Shown: positions 25,725 to 34,338 of the stretch, one piece after another
Layout: the number at the start of each line of letters is the position of its first letter
Numbering within the stretch: the stretch's first letter is position 1
Origin: Pseudomonas sp. PSB18
Lineage (GTDB): Bacteria > Pseudomonadota > Gammaproteobacteria > Pseudomonadales > Pseudomonadaceae
Length of the DNA: 64,000 bases
Assembly (NCBI RefSeq): GCF_014596565.1
Contig: NZ_NOIN01000017.1
Coordinates: 31,759 to 95,758, forward strand
Direction: 5' to 3'
Position numbers and translations under genes: made by a program
Notes under the pieces: generated by a model
What the model was told of the DNA's origin: nothing
The model's database searches: none
Seen by the model: the letters and a program-made list of their open reading frames with translations, nothing else

Positions 25725-26666
25725 CTATGCGCCCTTGATCACCCCTTTGAGCACCGTCTTGAAATGCTCCACCTGAGCCTCGCCAAACTGGCCGAACACC
25801 TTGTCCTGCTGCTCCTTGGCAATGGCCCAGAGCCCTTCGGTTTTATCGATGCCCTTGATGGTAAGGCGCACCCGGTCGCCCTCATCGCTGACCAGGCCCT
25901 TGCGCTTGAGGTTGGCCACGGCCTCTTCGATCTCACGCACCGGCATCGCCACTTCCCGTTGCAGGTCAGTCAGGTTCAGCCCGGCGTCGTTCTCCAGCAC
26001 CATCAACATCCGCGCTTCGCTGGTCCGCAATCCGGTGGACAGTTGCCGTGGTTGGTAGCTGGCCTGGTACGCCCGTAATGCCTGGGTCATCAGGTAGTAG
26101 AGGTTGTGACTCAAGCGCCCCTGGAAGTGACTGCTGGGCGCTTGCCCTTCTTCACGTCGCGTCATGCGTGTGTGGGGCAGGACCATCGAGTAGGCACCCT
26201 GGTGATAGAGCAGCGGCGAGCGTCCGAAGTCGTCGAAGGCCACGACCTTGCCGATCATGATCCAGTGATCGCCGCCGTCGACCTGCTGGAATTTTTCACA
26301 GTGAAAACGCGCCGCGCAGTCGGCAAACACCGGCGCGCCACCGACGCCGCTGTCGAATTCGATGTCAGCGAAGCGATCTTCCTTGGGCCGGGCGAAGTTG
26401 TTCGACAGGTCGATCTGGTCGGCAGCCAATACGTTCACGGCAAAATGACTGGCGGCTTCGAACACGCCGTGGCTGCTGGAGCGCTTGTCGATGCTCCAGA
26501 GAATCAGCGGCGGATCCAGGGACACCGAGTTGAAACTGTTGGCCGTCACGCCGACCTTGCGGCCATCTTCAGCCGCAGCGGTGACCACGGTCACACCGGT
26601 GGCAAAGTTACCCAGGGCGCGGCGGAATGCGCGGGTATCGAAGGGGCTATCGGAAATACTGGACAT
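25725..26666 (-). CDS. 4-hydroxyphenylacetate 3-hydroxylase, reductase component C1 (flavin reductase + MarR-like domain)
   Basis: A 313-residue protein with two parts. Residues about 10-170 are an HpaC-like flavin reductase (RRALGNFATGVTVVTA, GVTANSFNSVSLDPPL, DHWIMIGKVVAF), which supplies reduced FMN from NADH. Residues about 195-313 are a MarR-like winged helix (STGLRTSEARMLMVLEN, VREIEEAVANLKRKGLV). This layout is known from the C1 reductase of Acinetobacter baumannii, where the C-terminal domain mediates stimulation by 4-hydroxyphenylacetate. It lies 72 bases after the oxygenase gene, so the two form an operon. Confidence 0.88.
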   Translation of the reverse strand: MSSISDSPFDTRAFRRALGNFATGVTVVTAAAEDGRKVGVTANSFNSVSLDPPLILWSIDKRSSSHGVFEAASHFAVNVLAADQIDLSNNFARPKEDRFADIEFDSGVGGAPVFADCAARFHCEKFQQVDGGDHWIMIGKVVAFDDFGRSPLLYHQGAYSMVLPHTRMTRREEGQAPSSHFQGRLSHNLYYLMTQALRAYQASYQPRQLSTGLRTSEARMLMVLENDAGLNLTDLQREVAMPVREIEEAVANLKRKGLVSDEGDRVRLTIKGIDKTEGLWAIAKEQQDKVFGQFGEAQVEHFKTVLKGVIKGA

Positions 26667-26738
26667 GCAAGACTCCCGGCCGCCTCAGACGACGGCCTCG
26701 ATTTATTGTTTTATGGGCGGGACTCGGCGAGCCGACGG

Positions 26739-27908
26739 TCACACCATGGTGGGATCGGGCTCCAGGCCCATCAGTTCGCGCCCGAGGATCTGCGCGCAGA
26801 CGTCGTAGTCGGTGTAGGCATGGGCGCCCGTGAGGTGCGCATCGCGGAACAGCCGTTGCAGTTCGTTGGTTTCGAACCACGCACCGCCGCCGGCCGCCTC
26901 CATCAGCCGGTCCACCGCCTGGATGCACATCTTGGTGGCATAGCCCTGGTTGGTTCGCCAGAACGCCAGGGTTTCCCGGCTCGGGTATTCGTGACGCTCG
27001 CTGTGCTCGGCGTGCTCCTGCCAGGTTTTCTCCAGGAAGGCCCGCGCCGCCGCCACCTGGTGGGTGGACTCGGCCAGGCGCATCAGGGCCGGGGTCGCCG
27101 CCCCCACTGCCGCACCGGTGTAGGCGCGCACGCGGTTGCGGGTTTTCTCGCGAAACACTTCGAGCATGCGTTCGGCCACGCCCAGGCTGACGGTTGAGAA
27201 GCCGCTGGCAAAATACGGCCGATACGGCGAGTAGAAGATCTTGCTGTCGGGGTACAGGCCGAAGCCGCCAGACTTGCCTTCCATCATGTCCTTGGCTTTC
27301 TGGATCCGGTGTTCCGGCACGAACGCGTTGTCGATGATCAACGTCTTGCTGCCGCTGCCGCGCATACCCACCGCGAACCAGTCATCGCGAATGGCATAGT
27401 CGCTTCGAGGCAGTACCGCGAAGCAATAGTCCTGGGTGCCTTCGGCGTTCTTGCGGCGAAACCCGACAATCGCCCACTCGGCGTGGTCGCAACCGCTGCT
27501 CCAGCCCATTTCGCCGCTGAACATCACGCCGCCCTCGACCTCTTCGGTTCGACCGAACGGTGCGATGCTGCTGCTGGCGGTGGCATCGGGATCGTCGCCC
27601 CAGACTTCTTCCTGGGTCTTGGCCGGGAACATCGCCAACTGATGGCTGTGGGTGCATAGCAGGCTCATGGCCCAGGCCGTACTGGCACAGGCACCGGCCA
27701 GCAGCGCAATGCAATCGGCGAACTGCGGCAGGGAAATCTCCATGCCGCCGTACTTCTTCGGCAGGAACGCCCGGTGCATACCGATGCCCTTGAGCAAGGC
27801 GATATTCTCGGCCGGAACGCTACGGTCCTGTTCCGCCTGGAAAGCATTGGCGGCAATCACCGGGAGGATGGGCTTGAGGTCTTCGAGCAGCGGATTTGGC
27901 TTTTTCAT
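26739..27908 (-). CDS. 4-hydroxyphenylacetate 3-hydroxylase, oxygenase component C2
   Basis: A 389-residue flavin-dependent monooxygenase with an acyl-CoA-dehydrogenase fold, of the C2/HsaA group. It uses reduced flavin from C1 and oxygen to hydroxylate 4-hydroxyphenylacetate to homoprotocatechuate. Visible are the helical N terminus (ENIALLKGIGMHRAFLPKKYGG), ASTAWAMSLLCTHSHQLAMF, and the flavin-site region GEMGWSSGCDHAEWAIVGF. It is unrelated to E. coli HpaB. It is the first gene of a leftward pair with C1 and diverges from a FAD oxidase gene across 299 bases. Confidence 0.87.
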   Translation of the reverse strand: MKKPNPLLEDLKPILPVIAANAFQAEQDRSVPAENIALLKGIGMHRAFLPKKYGGMEISLPQFADCIALLAGACASTAWAMSLLCTHSHQLAMFPAKTQEEVWGDDPDATASSSIAPFGRTEEVEGGVMFSGEMGWSSGCDHAEWAIVGFRRKNAEGTQDYCFAVLPRSDYAIRDDWFAVGMRGSGSKTLIIDNAFVPEHRIQKAKDMMEGKSGGFGLYPDSKIFYSPYRPYFASGFSTVSLGVAERMLEVFREKTRNRVRAYTGAAVGAATPALMRLAESTHQVAAARAFLEKTWQEHAEHSERHEYPSRETLAFWRTNQGYATKMCIQAVDRLMEAAGGGAWFETNELQRLFRDAHLTGAHAYTDYDVCAQILGRELMGLEPDPTMV

Positions 27909-28207
27909 GGACGGGCTCTTTTATTATTGGCGTCTGCCGATCCCACCTGGACTTGCAGGTTCGTGCCGCAGAAACGGTAGGATCAAATGATTAAGGCCGG
28001 TCCAGTATGGGCATTCAAGGGCAGCCGAAAAATGCACCTTCCAGATCCAAGATTGTACTTTTCATGGTGGCAGAACCGAGCGATGGCGCGCTCGATCAAG
28101 TCCCGCGGCACGGATGATCAAGACAAGCGCCCCGTTCCGGGCCCTTAATAGAGCCATCGCGTGCAGCGCTCTGCACGGAGTTTCCTTTCACTTTGTCAGG
28201 TTGCGTC

Positions 28208-29506
28208 ATGATCAATATCGAAACGCCCACCTATTACACCGCTACCAAGAAGTACAACCTCAGCTTCCCCACCCTGGAGCAAGACGTGGAAGCCGATGTC
28301 GTGGTGATTGGCGGTGGCTTCTCCGGCATCAACACCGCGCTGGAGCTCGCAGAAAAAGGCATCACCAATATCGTGGTGCTCGAAGCGCGTTACCTGGGCT
28401 TCGGCGGTACCGGGCGCAACGGCGGGCAGATCATGGCCGGGATCGGGCATGACCTGGAAAAGATCAAGAAGGACGTGGGCGAAGACGGCCTGCGCCAGGT
28501 CTTCGAGATCAGCGACCTGGGCGCGGATATCATCAAGGACCGCATCGCCAAATACGCCATCGATGCCGACTTCTGCCATGGCTATGGCTACATGGGCTTC
28601 AACGCTCGCCAGGAGAAAACCCTGCGGGCCTGGGAAAAAGACTTCAAGTCGATCAACAGCAAGCATGAGATCCGCTTCCTCGGCGGTTCCGACGTTCAGC
28701 AGATCATCGGCTCCAAAGCCTACGGCAGCGCCTTGCTGCACATGGGTGGCGGCCACGTGCATTCGCTGAACCTGCTGCTGGGCGAAGCCAAGGCCCTGGC
28801 CGGCCATGGCGTGCGGATCTTCGAAAACAGCCCGGCCCTGGAAGTCAGCTATGGCGAGCGCATCACCGTGCGCACCGGACGCGGCTCGGTCAAGGCCAGC
28901 AAGCTGCTGTGGGCCTGCGACAGTTTCCTCAACAAGCTGGAGCCGGAGCTGCATCGTTCGACCATCAACACCTACGCCTTCCAGATGATGACCGAGCCGT
29001 TGTCGGACGAACTGATCCAGCGCATCAGCCCGATCCGCGGTGCCTACAGCGACATTCGCCCGGTGATCGACTACTACCGCGTCACCAATGAAAACCGCTT
29101 GCTGTTCGGTGCCGCCACGCCGCTGGTGGAACACATTCCCCAGGACCTCAAGGCCTGGAACCGGCACCTGATGCTGAAGATCTTCCCGTACCTCAAGGAC
29201 GTGAAAATCGACCTGGCCTGGGGCGGTCCGATGGCGTGCAGCCCGAACCTGTTCCCGCAGATCGGCACCCTGCCCGGCCGCCGCAACGCTTTTTTCGTCC
29301 AGGGTTATTCCGGCTTTGGTGTCACGCCGAGCCACATCATCTGCAAGGTGCTGGCCGAAGGCATGAGCGAAGGCTCGGCGCGCTACGACCTGGTCAGCTC
29401 CATCAAGCGCCCGACCATCATCGGCAAAGACGCCATCCGCCCGCTGCTGCTGACCGCCGGCAAGTCCTGGCATCAGTTGTCGGGTTACTGGAATGGGCGT
29501 CGCTGA
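28208..29506 (+). CDS. FAD-dependent amine oxidase/dehydrogenase-like protein (PuuB/DadA family)
   Basis: About 432 residues from the ATG at 28208. The N-terminal dinucleotide fold is VVVIGGGFSGINTALELAEKG with the acidic LEA at the second-strand end. GTGRNGGQ and the C-terminal GRRNAFFVQGYSGFGVTPSH are typical of gamma-glutamylputrescine oxidase (PuuB) and related DAO enzymes, which oxidise primary or secondary amines to aldehydes. The substrate is not readable. The neighbours (cupin, LuxR, MoaF, SDRs, FeaR-like regulator, aromatic aldehyde dehydrogenase) suggest an aromatic amine. This is inference. Confidence 0.78.
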   Translation: MINIETPTYYTATKKYNLSFPTLEQDVEADVVVIGGGFSGINTALELAEKGITNIVVLEARYLGFGGTGRNGGQIMAGIGHDLEKIKKDVGEDGLRQVFEISDLGADIIKDRIAKYAIDADFCHGYGYMGFNARQEKTLRAWEKDFKSINSKHEIRFLGGSDVQQIIGSKAYGSALLHMGGGHVHSLNLLLGEAKALAGHGVRIFENSPALEVSYGERITVRTGRGSVKASKLLWACDSFLNKLEPELHRSTINTYAFQMMTEPLSDELIQRISPIRGAYSDIRPVIDYYRVTNENRLLFGAATPLVEHIPQDLKAWNRHLMLKIFPYLKDVKIDLAWGGPMACSPNLFPQIGTLPGRRNAFFVQGYSGFGVTPSHIICKVLAEGMSEGSARYDLVSSIKRPTIIGKDAIRPLLLTAGKSWHQLSGYWNGRR

Positions 29507-29550
29507 CAGCCACACCGCTTTTTTTTCCTCAATCATCAGGAGTCACTGCC

Positions 29551-29916
29551 ATGTCCCTTACCACCGTTAAAAAAGACATCCAGCTGTCCGAACTCGACGC
29601 CTGGGGCACCGTTGCCGACCTGGGTTCGCAAATTCTCGAAGGCGAAGTCAAAGCCTTCGGCAAGATGACCTTCGGTGCCCCGACCGACGCCATCAGCAGC
29701 GCTTACTTCGGCACCACCCAGGGCAAGTTCCGGATGGTGTATCCCTTCGCCGAACAAGCCACCGTGGTCACCGGCGAAGTGGTGCTCACCGACGAAGCCA
29801 CCGGCCAGAGCACCCGCTACAAGGCCGGCGACAGCTGGTTCGTGACCAAGGGCACGCCGGTGCTGTGGGAAGTGGTCAGCGAGAGTTTCGTCAAGCACTA
29901 CTTCGCGGTAGCCTGA
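29551..29916 (+). CDS. Cupin-domain protein (DUF861/Cupin_3 type)
   Basis: A 121-residue single cupin of the DUF861 kind (YPFAEQATVVTGEVVLTDEATGQ; YKAGDSWFVTKGTPVLWEV). The first motif lacks the usual histidines, so metal binding is doubtful. Proteins of this family are often found beside PuuB-like oxidases and may act as small-molecule binding or accessory proteins; no activity is claimed. CAGGAG precedes the ATG. It sits 44 bases after the oxidase and 53 before the LuxR gene. Confidence 0.75.
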   Translation: MSLTTVKKDIQLSELDAWGTVADLGSQILEGEVKAFGKMTFGAPTDAISSAYFGTTQGKFRMVYPFAEQATVVTGEVVLTDEATGQSTRYKAGDSWFVTKGTPVLWEVVSESFVKHYFAVA

Positions 29917-29969
29917 CCGGAACAGGGCCGCCGGAATCACCGGCGGCCCGTATGACGAAGGTTACGCCC

Positions 29970-30629
29970 ATGAACCTGATCGCCACCCAGGACATCGCCG
30001 GTCACTGTCTGCAAGCGTTCACCCAGCTGATTCCCGCCAGCCGGGCGGCCTTCTACTGCGTCGACCGGCACTTGCAGGCCCATGATTTCAGCCTGCAGGG
30101 CATGAGCGGCGAAATGCACCGCGATTACCTGGACAATTACCGCCAGTTCGATCCGCTGCAACCGCGCAACTGCGTGTCCAGCGAGCAGACGGTGGTGCCA
30201 CTGGGCCTGGCGATGACTCGCCAACCGGTACGGGACAACCAACGCTACCGCAGCTTCCTGCAGCGCCACGGCATCGTCGATGTGGTGGAAGTCTTCGCCC
30301 GTCGGGAAGGTCAGCCGCACGCCGCCATCTCGCTGCTGCGCACCGCCGAACAAGGCGTCTTCACCCGCCAGCAGTTGACCCAACTCAACGCTTTGCAGGC
30401 CCTGCTGCAACTGGCCGTCGCCCACCTGCCCGCCCACGGGGATGCCTTGAGCAACCTGACGCCCAAGGAGCGCCAGATCGCCTTGCTGCTGCGCCAAGGT
30501 GTCAGCAACAAACACCTGGCCCGGGAGCTGGATGTGGGCTTGCCGACCATCAAGACTCACCTGATCAACCTGTTCCGCAAGGTCGGCGTGAGCAGCCGCA
30601 CCGAGTTGGTCAGTACGTTGTTTCTCTGA
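29970..30629 (+). CDS. LuxR-family transcriptional regulator
   Basis: About 219 residues: an N-terminal sensor region of unknown ligand (about 1-145) and a C-terminal LuxR helix-turn-helix (LTPKERQIALLLRQGVSNKHLA, VGLPTIKTHLINLFRKVGV). There is no receiver domain and no clear acyl-homoserine-lactone pocket signature, so it is a solo LuxR regulator. The ATG at 29970 has GAAGG eight bases upstream; an in-frame ATG at 29952 is less well placed. It probably controls the surrounding oxidase/MoaF/SDR genes. Confidence 0.82.
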   Translation: MNLIATQDIAGHCLQAFTQLIPASRAAFYCVDRHLQAHDFSLQGMSGEMHRDYLDNYRQFDPLQPRNCVSSEQTVVPLGLAMTRQPVRDNQRYRSFLQRHGIVDVVEVFARREGQPHAAISLLRTAEQGVFTRQQLTQLNALQALLQLAVAHLPAHGDALSNLTPKERQIALLLRQGVSNKHLARELDVGLPTIKTHLINLFRKVGVSSRTELVSTLFL

Positions 30630-30714
30630 CGCGGCTCAACCATTCGGTTGATAGTCCGCGGTTGCGCAGGCGCCCATGATCCGGGTGGACACTTCATCCA
30701 ACCGGAGCCTTGCA

Positions 30715-31536
30715 ATGAGCACATCTACAGACTGGATCACCGTCGGCGCCCTGGCCGATGGCTTTGCCCCAGAAGCCTTCATCCTGCCAAACCTGGCGGA
30801 CCTGAGCGGCAAGACCTTCACCCTGAATTTCGCCAATGGTTGGCAGATTGAGCATCGATTCGAGCAGGACAGGTTGTCCTGGCACGCGGCCGACGGACAC
30901 TCCAGCGGCACGGCGGCGTATCGGGCCACGTCGGTGCGCCCCGGGTTGTACCTGGTGGACTTCCTCAAGGGCGAAGGCGCGCAGACCCTGTCGGTCAGCC
31001 TGGTGCTCGACACCGCCAACGCGGCGTTCACCGCCGTGATCGGCCGCATGCCCGAGCAGGCGCAAACCCGCGAAGGGCTCTACGGGCGTGCGTTGGCGGG
31101 TCAGCCGCTGACTTCGGTAGGCGTCGAGTTCTTCCACGGCAGCCTTGATCGCCCTTGGCAGCCAGGCCTCTGCCCGCATGCCCCGAGCACTGAACTGGTG
31201 GGCCTGCGCAACCTGTATCGCTATAGCCCGAGTGAAGTCTACGAACACATCTACCTCAACGACCGGTTCTATGCTTGGCAATGCCTCAAAGGCGTGGAGC
31301 AAGGCCTGTGCGACACCGATCGTTGCGACACCTACAAGGTCGCCGATGAGTTGTACCTGTTCGTCTGGCGGGAAAAGATCATCCCGACCCTCGGCCTAGT
31401 GCTGATCGACCTGCAACAGCATCGCAGCGACGGCAAGATCTTCGGCTACGCCGGCGCGTCCTTCGATGAGTTCTCCAACTTCCCGGTCAGTTCCTATTGC
31501 CAGGTCCTCAACCGCACGGAGTATCCCGATGCCTGA
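30715..31536 (+). CDS. MoaF-family protein
   Basis: A 273-residue protein with two beta-rich halves matching the MoaF N- and C-terminal domains (LSGKTFTLNFANGWQIEHRF; EVYEHIYLNDRFYAWQCLKG; KIIPTLGLVLIDL). Despite some database names it is not known to make molybdenum cofactor. MoaF was named from the monoamine regulon of Klebsiella, beside tyramine oxidase genes. Here it precedes two SDRs by overlapping stop and start, and a FeaR-like regulator follows. CGGAG lies upstream of the ATG. The biochemical role is unknown. Confidence 0.78.
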   Translation: MSTSTDWITVGALADGFAPEAFILPNLADLSGKTFTLNFANGWQIEHRFEQDRLSWHAADGHSSGTAAYRATSVRPGLYLVDFLKGEGAQTLSVSLVLDTANAAFTAVIGRMPEQAQTREGLYGRALAGQPLTSVGVEFFHGSLDRPWQPGLCPHAPSTELVGLRNLYRYSPSEVYEHIYLNDRFYAWQCLKGVEQGLCDTDRCDTYKVADELYLFVWREKIIPTLGLVLIDLQQHRSDGKIFGYAGASFDEFSNFPVSSYCQVLNRTEYPDA

Positions 31537-32332
31537 ATCACGCACCGTGGTGATTACCGGCGCAGGCACCGGCATCGGCGCTGCCTGTGCCCGGTTGCAG
31601 GCCGCCGAAGGCGCCAATCTGGTGTTGATTGGCCGACGCCGCGAGCCCCTGGAGCAACTGGCCGCGGAGATCGGCGGTCTGGTGCTGGTGGGCGATGCGG
31701 CTTGCCCGGCGACCTGGGACGGTTTCGTCGCACAGATTCGCCAGCGCTTCGGCCGCCTCGATGTGTTGCTGGCCTGTGCCGGTGGCATGGGTCAGGGCAG
31801 CGCCACCGAGACCAGCCCGCAGGCCTGGGACGCGGCCATGCGCAGCAACCTCGACAGCGCGTTCTACAGCGCACGGGCTTGCTTGCCGCTGCTTCAGGAA
31901 AGCGCCGGCAGCATTGTGCTGGTGGCCTCCATTGCGTCATTGGCGGCGGGACCGGAGGTTTGCGGCTACACCACCGCCAAGCACGCGCTGCTGGGCCTGA
32001 ACCGCTCCCTGGCGCGGGATTACGGCCCCAAGGGCGTGCGGGTCAACGCCGTCTGCCCAGGCTGGGTCCGCACACCGATGGCCGATGAGGAAATGCAGAT
32101 GCTGATGCAGTTCCATGGCGAAACGCTGCAACAGGCCTATGACCGGGTCTGCGCCGACGTGCCATTGCGTCGGCCAGCCAGCGCCGAGGAAATCGCCCAT
32201 GTCTGTCGCTTCCTGGCTTCCCTGGACGCGTCGATCATCACCGGCGCGGCGCTGGTGGCCGATGGTGGTTCCAGCATCGTCGACGTGCCGACACTGGCCT
32301 TCAGCCGAATGGAGACACCCCATGCCGGATGA
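31529..32332 (+). CDS. SDR-family oxidoreductase 1
   Basis: A 267-residue short-chain dehydrogenase. The nucleotide motif is TGAGTGIG near residue 10, followed by basic GRRRE, which suggests NADP(H). The NAG motif is CAGG, Ser is in VASIASL, and the YxxxK pair is YTTAK. The start overlaps the end of moaF by eight bases and the stop overlaps the next SDR by eleven, so moaF-SDR1-SDR2 are translationally coupled. The substrate is unknown; a hydroxyl or carbonyl on an aromatic side chain would fit the neighbourhood. Confidence 0.82.
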   Translation: MPESRTVVITGAGTGIGAACARLQAAEGANLVLIGRRREPLEQLAAEIGGLVLVGDAACPATWDGFVAQIRQRFGRLDVLLACAGGMGQGSATETSPQAWDAAMRSNLDSAFYSARACLPLLQESAGSIVLVASIASLAAGPEVCGYTTAKHALLGLNRSLARDYGPKGVRVNAVCPGWVRTPMADEEMQMLMQFHGETLQQAYDRVCADVPLRRPASAEEIAHVCRFLASLDASIITGAALVADGGSSIVDVPTLAFSRMETPHAG

Positions 32333-33089
32333 TCTGGATTTCAGCGGTAAAACGGTGTTGGTGACGGGCGGCGCCCAAGGCATTGGCCGGGCCATTGTCG
32401 AAGCCTTCGCCTGGCGCGGGGCCCGCGTGGTGATCGCCGACCTGGGCCTGGCGCGGGCCGAAGCGCTCGCCGATGAACTGACCGCCGAGGGCTGCGAAGT
32501 GGAAGCCGTCGGCGTTGATCTGGCCGACGCCACGGCGATTGCTGCCATGATGGCCGGGCTGGAGCAGCGCCTGGGCCGCCTGGATGTGTTGGTGCACAAC
32601 GCCGGGTACTTTCCGCTGACGGCTTTCGAGCAGATTACGCCGGCAGTACTGGAACGGACGCTGGCGGTGAACCTGTCGGCGCTGTTCTGGCTGACCCAGG
32701 CGGCGCTGCCGCTGTTCCGGCGCCAGGGCCAGGGCTGCGTGCTGGTGACTTCATCGGTCACCGGCCCACGGGTGGCGTATCCGGGGCTCAGCCATTACGC
32801 CGCGTCCAAGGCCGGGGTCAATGGTTTCATTCGCAACGCGGCACTGGAGCTGGCGGCTGAGAATGTCCGGGTCAACGGCGTTGAACCCGGCATGATTGCG
32901 ACACCGGCCATGGCCAACCTCGGTGACGATGACCTCAACCAGGACATCGCCCGACGGGTTCCCCTGGGGCGTCTGGGCAAACCGGCCGACATTGCCGGAG
33001 CCATGCTGTTCCTGGCGTCGGACCTGGCCAGCTATGTGACTGGCCAGACCCTGGTGGTCGACGGCGGCTCGACCTTGCCAGAGGTTTGA
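32322..33089 (+). CDS. SDR-family oxidoreductase 2
   Basis: A 255-residue short-chain dehydrogenase with TGGAQGIG, acidic ADLG after the second strand (suggesting NAD(H)), HNAG, TSSVTG and the catalytic YAASK. It is a different subfamily from SDR1, so the pair may act in sequence or on different stereoisomers. The start lies within the end of SDR1. A REPIN follows the stop. Confidence 0.83.
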   Translation: MPDDLDFSGKTVLVTGGAQGIGRAIVEAFAWRGARVVIADLGLARAEALADELTAEGCEVEAVGVDLADATAIAAMMAGLEQRLGRLDVLVHNAGYFPLTAFEQITPAVLERTLAVNLSALFWLTQAALPLFRRQGQGCVLVTSSVTGPRVAYPGLSHYAASKAGVNGFIRNAALELAAENVRVNGVEPGMIATPAMANLGDDDLNQDIARRVPLGRLGKPADIAGAMLFLASDLASYVTGQTLVVDGGSTLPEV

Positions 33090-33126
33090 AGCGGGGTCGG
33101 CTTGCGGTGGTGGTGACAGATCCGCC

Positions 33127-33227
33127 GCCATCGCGAGCAGGCTCGCTCCCACATTTGCTCGAGGCATTCATAGCAATCGCGTACACCACAACTCCCCCTG
33201 TGGGAGCGAGCCTGCTCGCGATGGCGG
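33127..33227. repeat. REPIN between SDR2 and the FeaR-like gene
   Basis: Two inverted REPs with core GCGAGCAGGCTCGC (33127-33152) and its complement (33200-33227), lying between convergent genes. The spacer differs from the 6.2 kb copies. Confidence 0.85.
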
Positions 33228-33252
33228 TAGTTCGGTCAACAACCATCCCGGC

Positions 33253-34215
33253 TCAAACCATCCCCAACGCCTGCTGCAGGTGGCTGGAGCGAAAATCCTT
33301 GGGCGACTGCTCGAACTGCTTCTTGAACGAACGGCTGAAGTGGGCCGAGTCGGTGAAGCCCCATTTGTAGGCGATCGAGGTAATGGATTCGTCCCGCAGG
33401 AACGGGTTGCTCAGGTCATCGGCACTGCGCTTGAGCCGTGCCCGCTGGATGTAGCGGCAGACGCTGTCATCCTGCTCTTCGAACAAACGGTACAGATGCC
33501 GCACCGAGATGTTCAGGCGATTGGCCAACCCGACCGGGCTCAGGCCGGGCTGGGTCAAGGATTCGTCGATGACCTTCTGCACATAGCTGCGCAGATGGCT
33601 GCCCTGCAGCGACGCAGCGTCATCGCGGGCATCGGTGGTGTGTTCCAGCGCCGACCCCAGCAGCGAGACAAAGGCATTCTGCAGGGCTTCCCCCTCGCCC
33701 GCCACGCCCTCGCCGTCCGGGGTGTCCTTGCACAACTGGTCCATCAGCACATGCAACATCCGTCCACAGGCTTTGCTCGAAGAGACCTTGCCGAAGGTCT
33801 TGGTCTCTGCGCCCAGTTGCCTCGACACATCCTGGCGAGACAAGGACAGCACGGCGTGCTCGATCAAGCCGAACGGGCTGATCTCAAGCGAGCCGGCCGA
33901 GTCCATCAACAGCAGCTCACCGGGGGCCAACTGGATGCTCAGGCCGTTCTGGGTGATACGGCAATGGCCACTGCGCTGGCTGACCAGCAAGCAATCCTGA
34001 TCATCGTCGTGATCCGGATTGGGTGAATGCCGCTTGATGGAGCCGGCGTTGGTGCGCAGGTTGGAAAGGGATAGGCCGCCACGGCAGAAATTCGATACCT
34101 GGCCGATAAACAACGCACGATTAAACGCCAGCTCCGTCTCGAAGTGACCGCAAGTGGCGCGCAGATCCCGGTTCCAGGATTCCAGCCCGTCTTGCCCAAC
34201 CTGTTGCATGCTCAT
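33253..34215 (-). CDS. feaR: FeaR-like AraC-family regulator
   Basis: A 320-residue AraC regulator of the FeaR type, which activates phenylethylamine/tyramine catabolism in E. coli. The N-terminal half is the FeaR-like effector domain (FCRGGLSLSNLRTNAGSIKR, LAPGELLLMDSAG). The C-terminal AraC domain has two helix-turn-helices (LANRLNISVRHLYRLFEEQD; SITSIAYKWGFTDSAHFSRS). GGAGAG precedes the ATG. It faces the SDR genes and lies downstream of the permease/DUF3156 pair on the same strand. Two sites matching the reported E. coli FeaR consensus lie between the permease and porin genes. Confidence 0.78.
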   Translation of the reverse strand: MSMQQVGQDGLESWNRDLRATCGHFETELAFNRALFIGQVSNFCRGGLSLSNLRTNAGSIKRHSPNPDHDDDQDCLLVSQRSGHCRITQNGLSIQLAPGELLLMDSAGSLEISPFGLIEHAVLSLSRQDVSRQLGAETKTFGKVSSSKACGRMLHVLMDQLCKDTPDGEGVAGEGEALQNAFVSLLGSALEHTTDARDDAASLQGSHLRSYVQKVIDESLTQPGLSPVGLANRLNISVRHLYRLFEEQDDSVCRYIQRARLKRSADDLSNPFLRDESITSIAYKWGFTDSAHFSRSFKKQFEQSPKDFRSSHLQQALGMV

Positions 34216-34257
34216 GGCGCTCTCCGCAGTGGCTTATTGTTTTTGTACGGCAATAGT

Positions 34258-34267
34258 TAACATGTTA
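34258..34267. promoter_or_regulatory. Small palindrome upstream of the FeaR-like gene
   Basis: TAACATGTTA is a perfect ten-base palindrome 43 bases upstream of the regulator start, inside an AT-rich stretch that probably holds its promoter. The role is unproved. Confidence 0.3.
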
Positions 34268-34338
34268 TCTATATGCACGCAACAAGTACCTGATCGCCAG
34301 AGCAGTAGCAGGATTGATGCCAGGGCATCACAACAGAA

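Noticed and set aside
15866..28207. Recent transfer of the hpa island on a mobile element
   Set aside because: No integrase, transposase, tRNA or flanking direct repeat was seen; REPINs alone do not show transfer.
1836..33227. CRISPR-like spaced repeats
   Set aside because: The repeats are scattered inverted REP pairs between genes, with no regular spacers and no cas genes.
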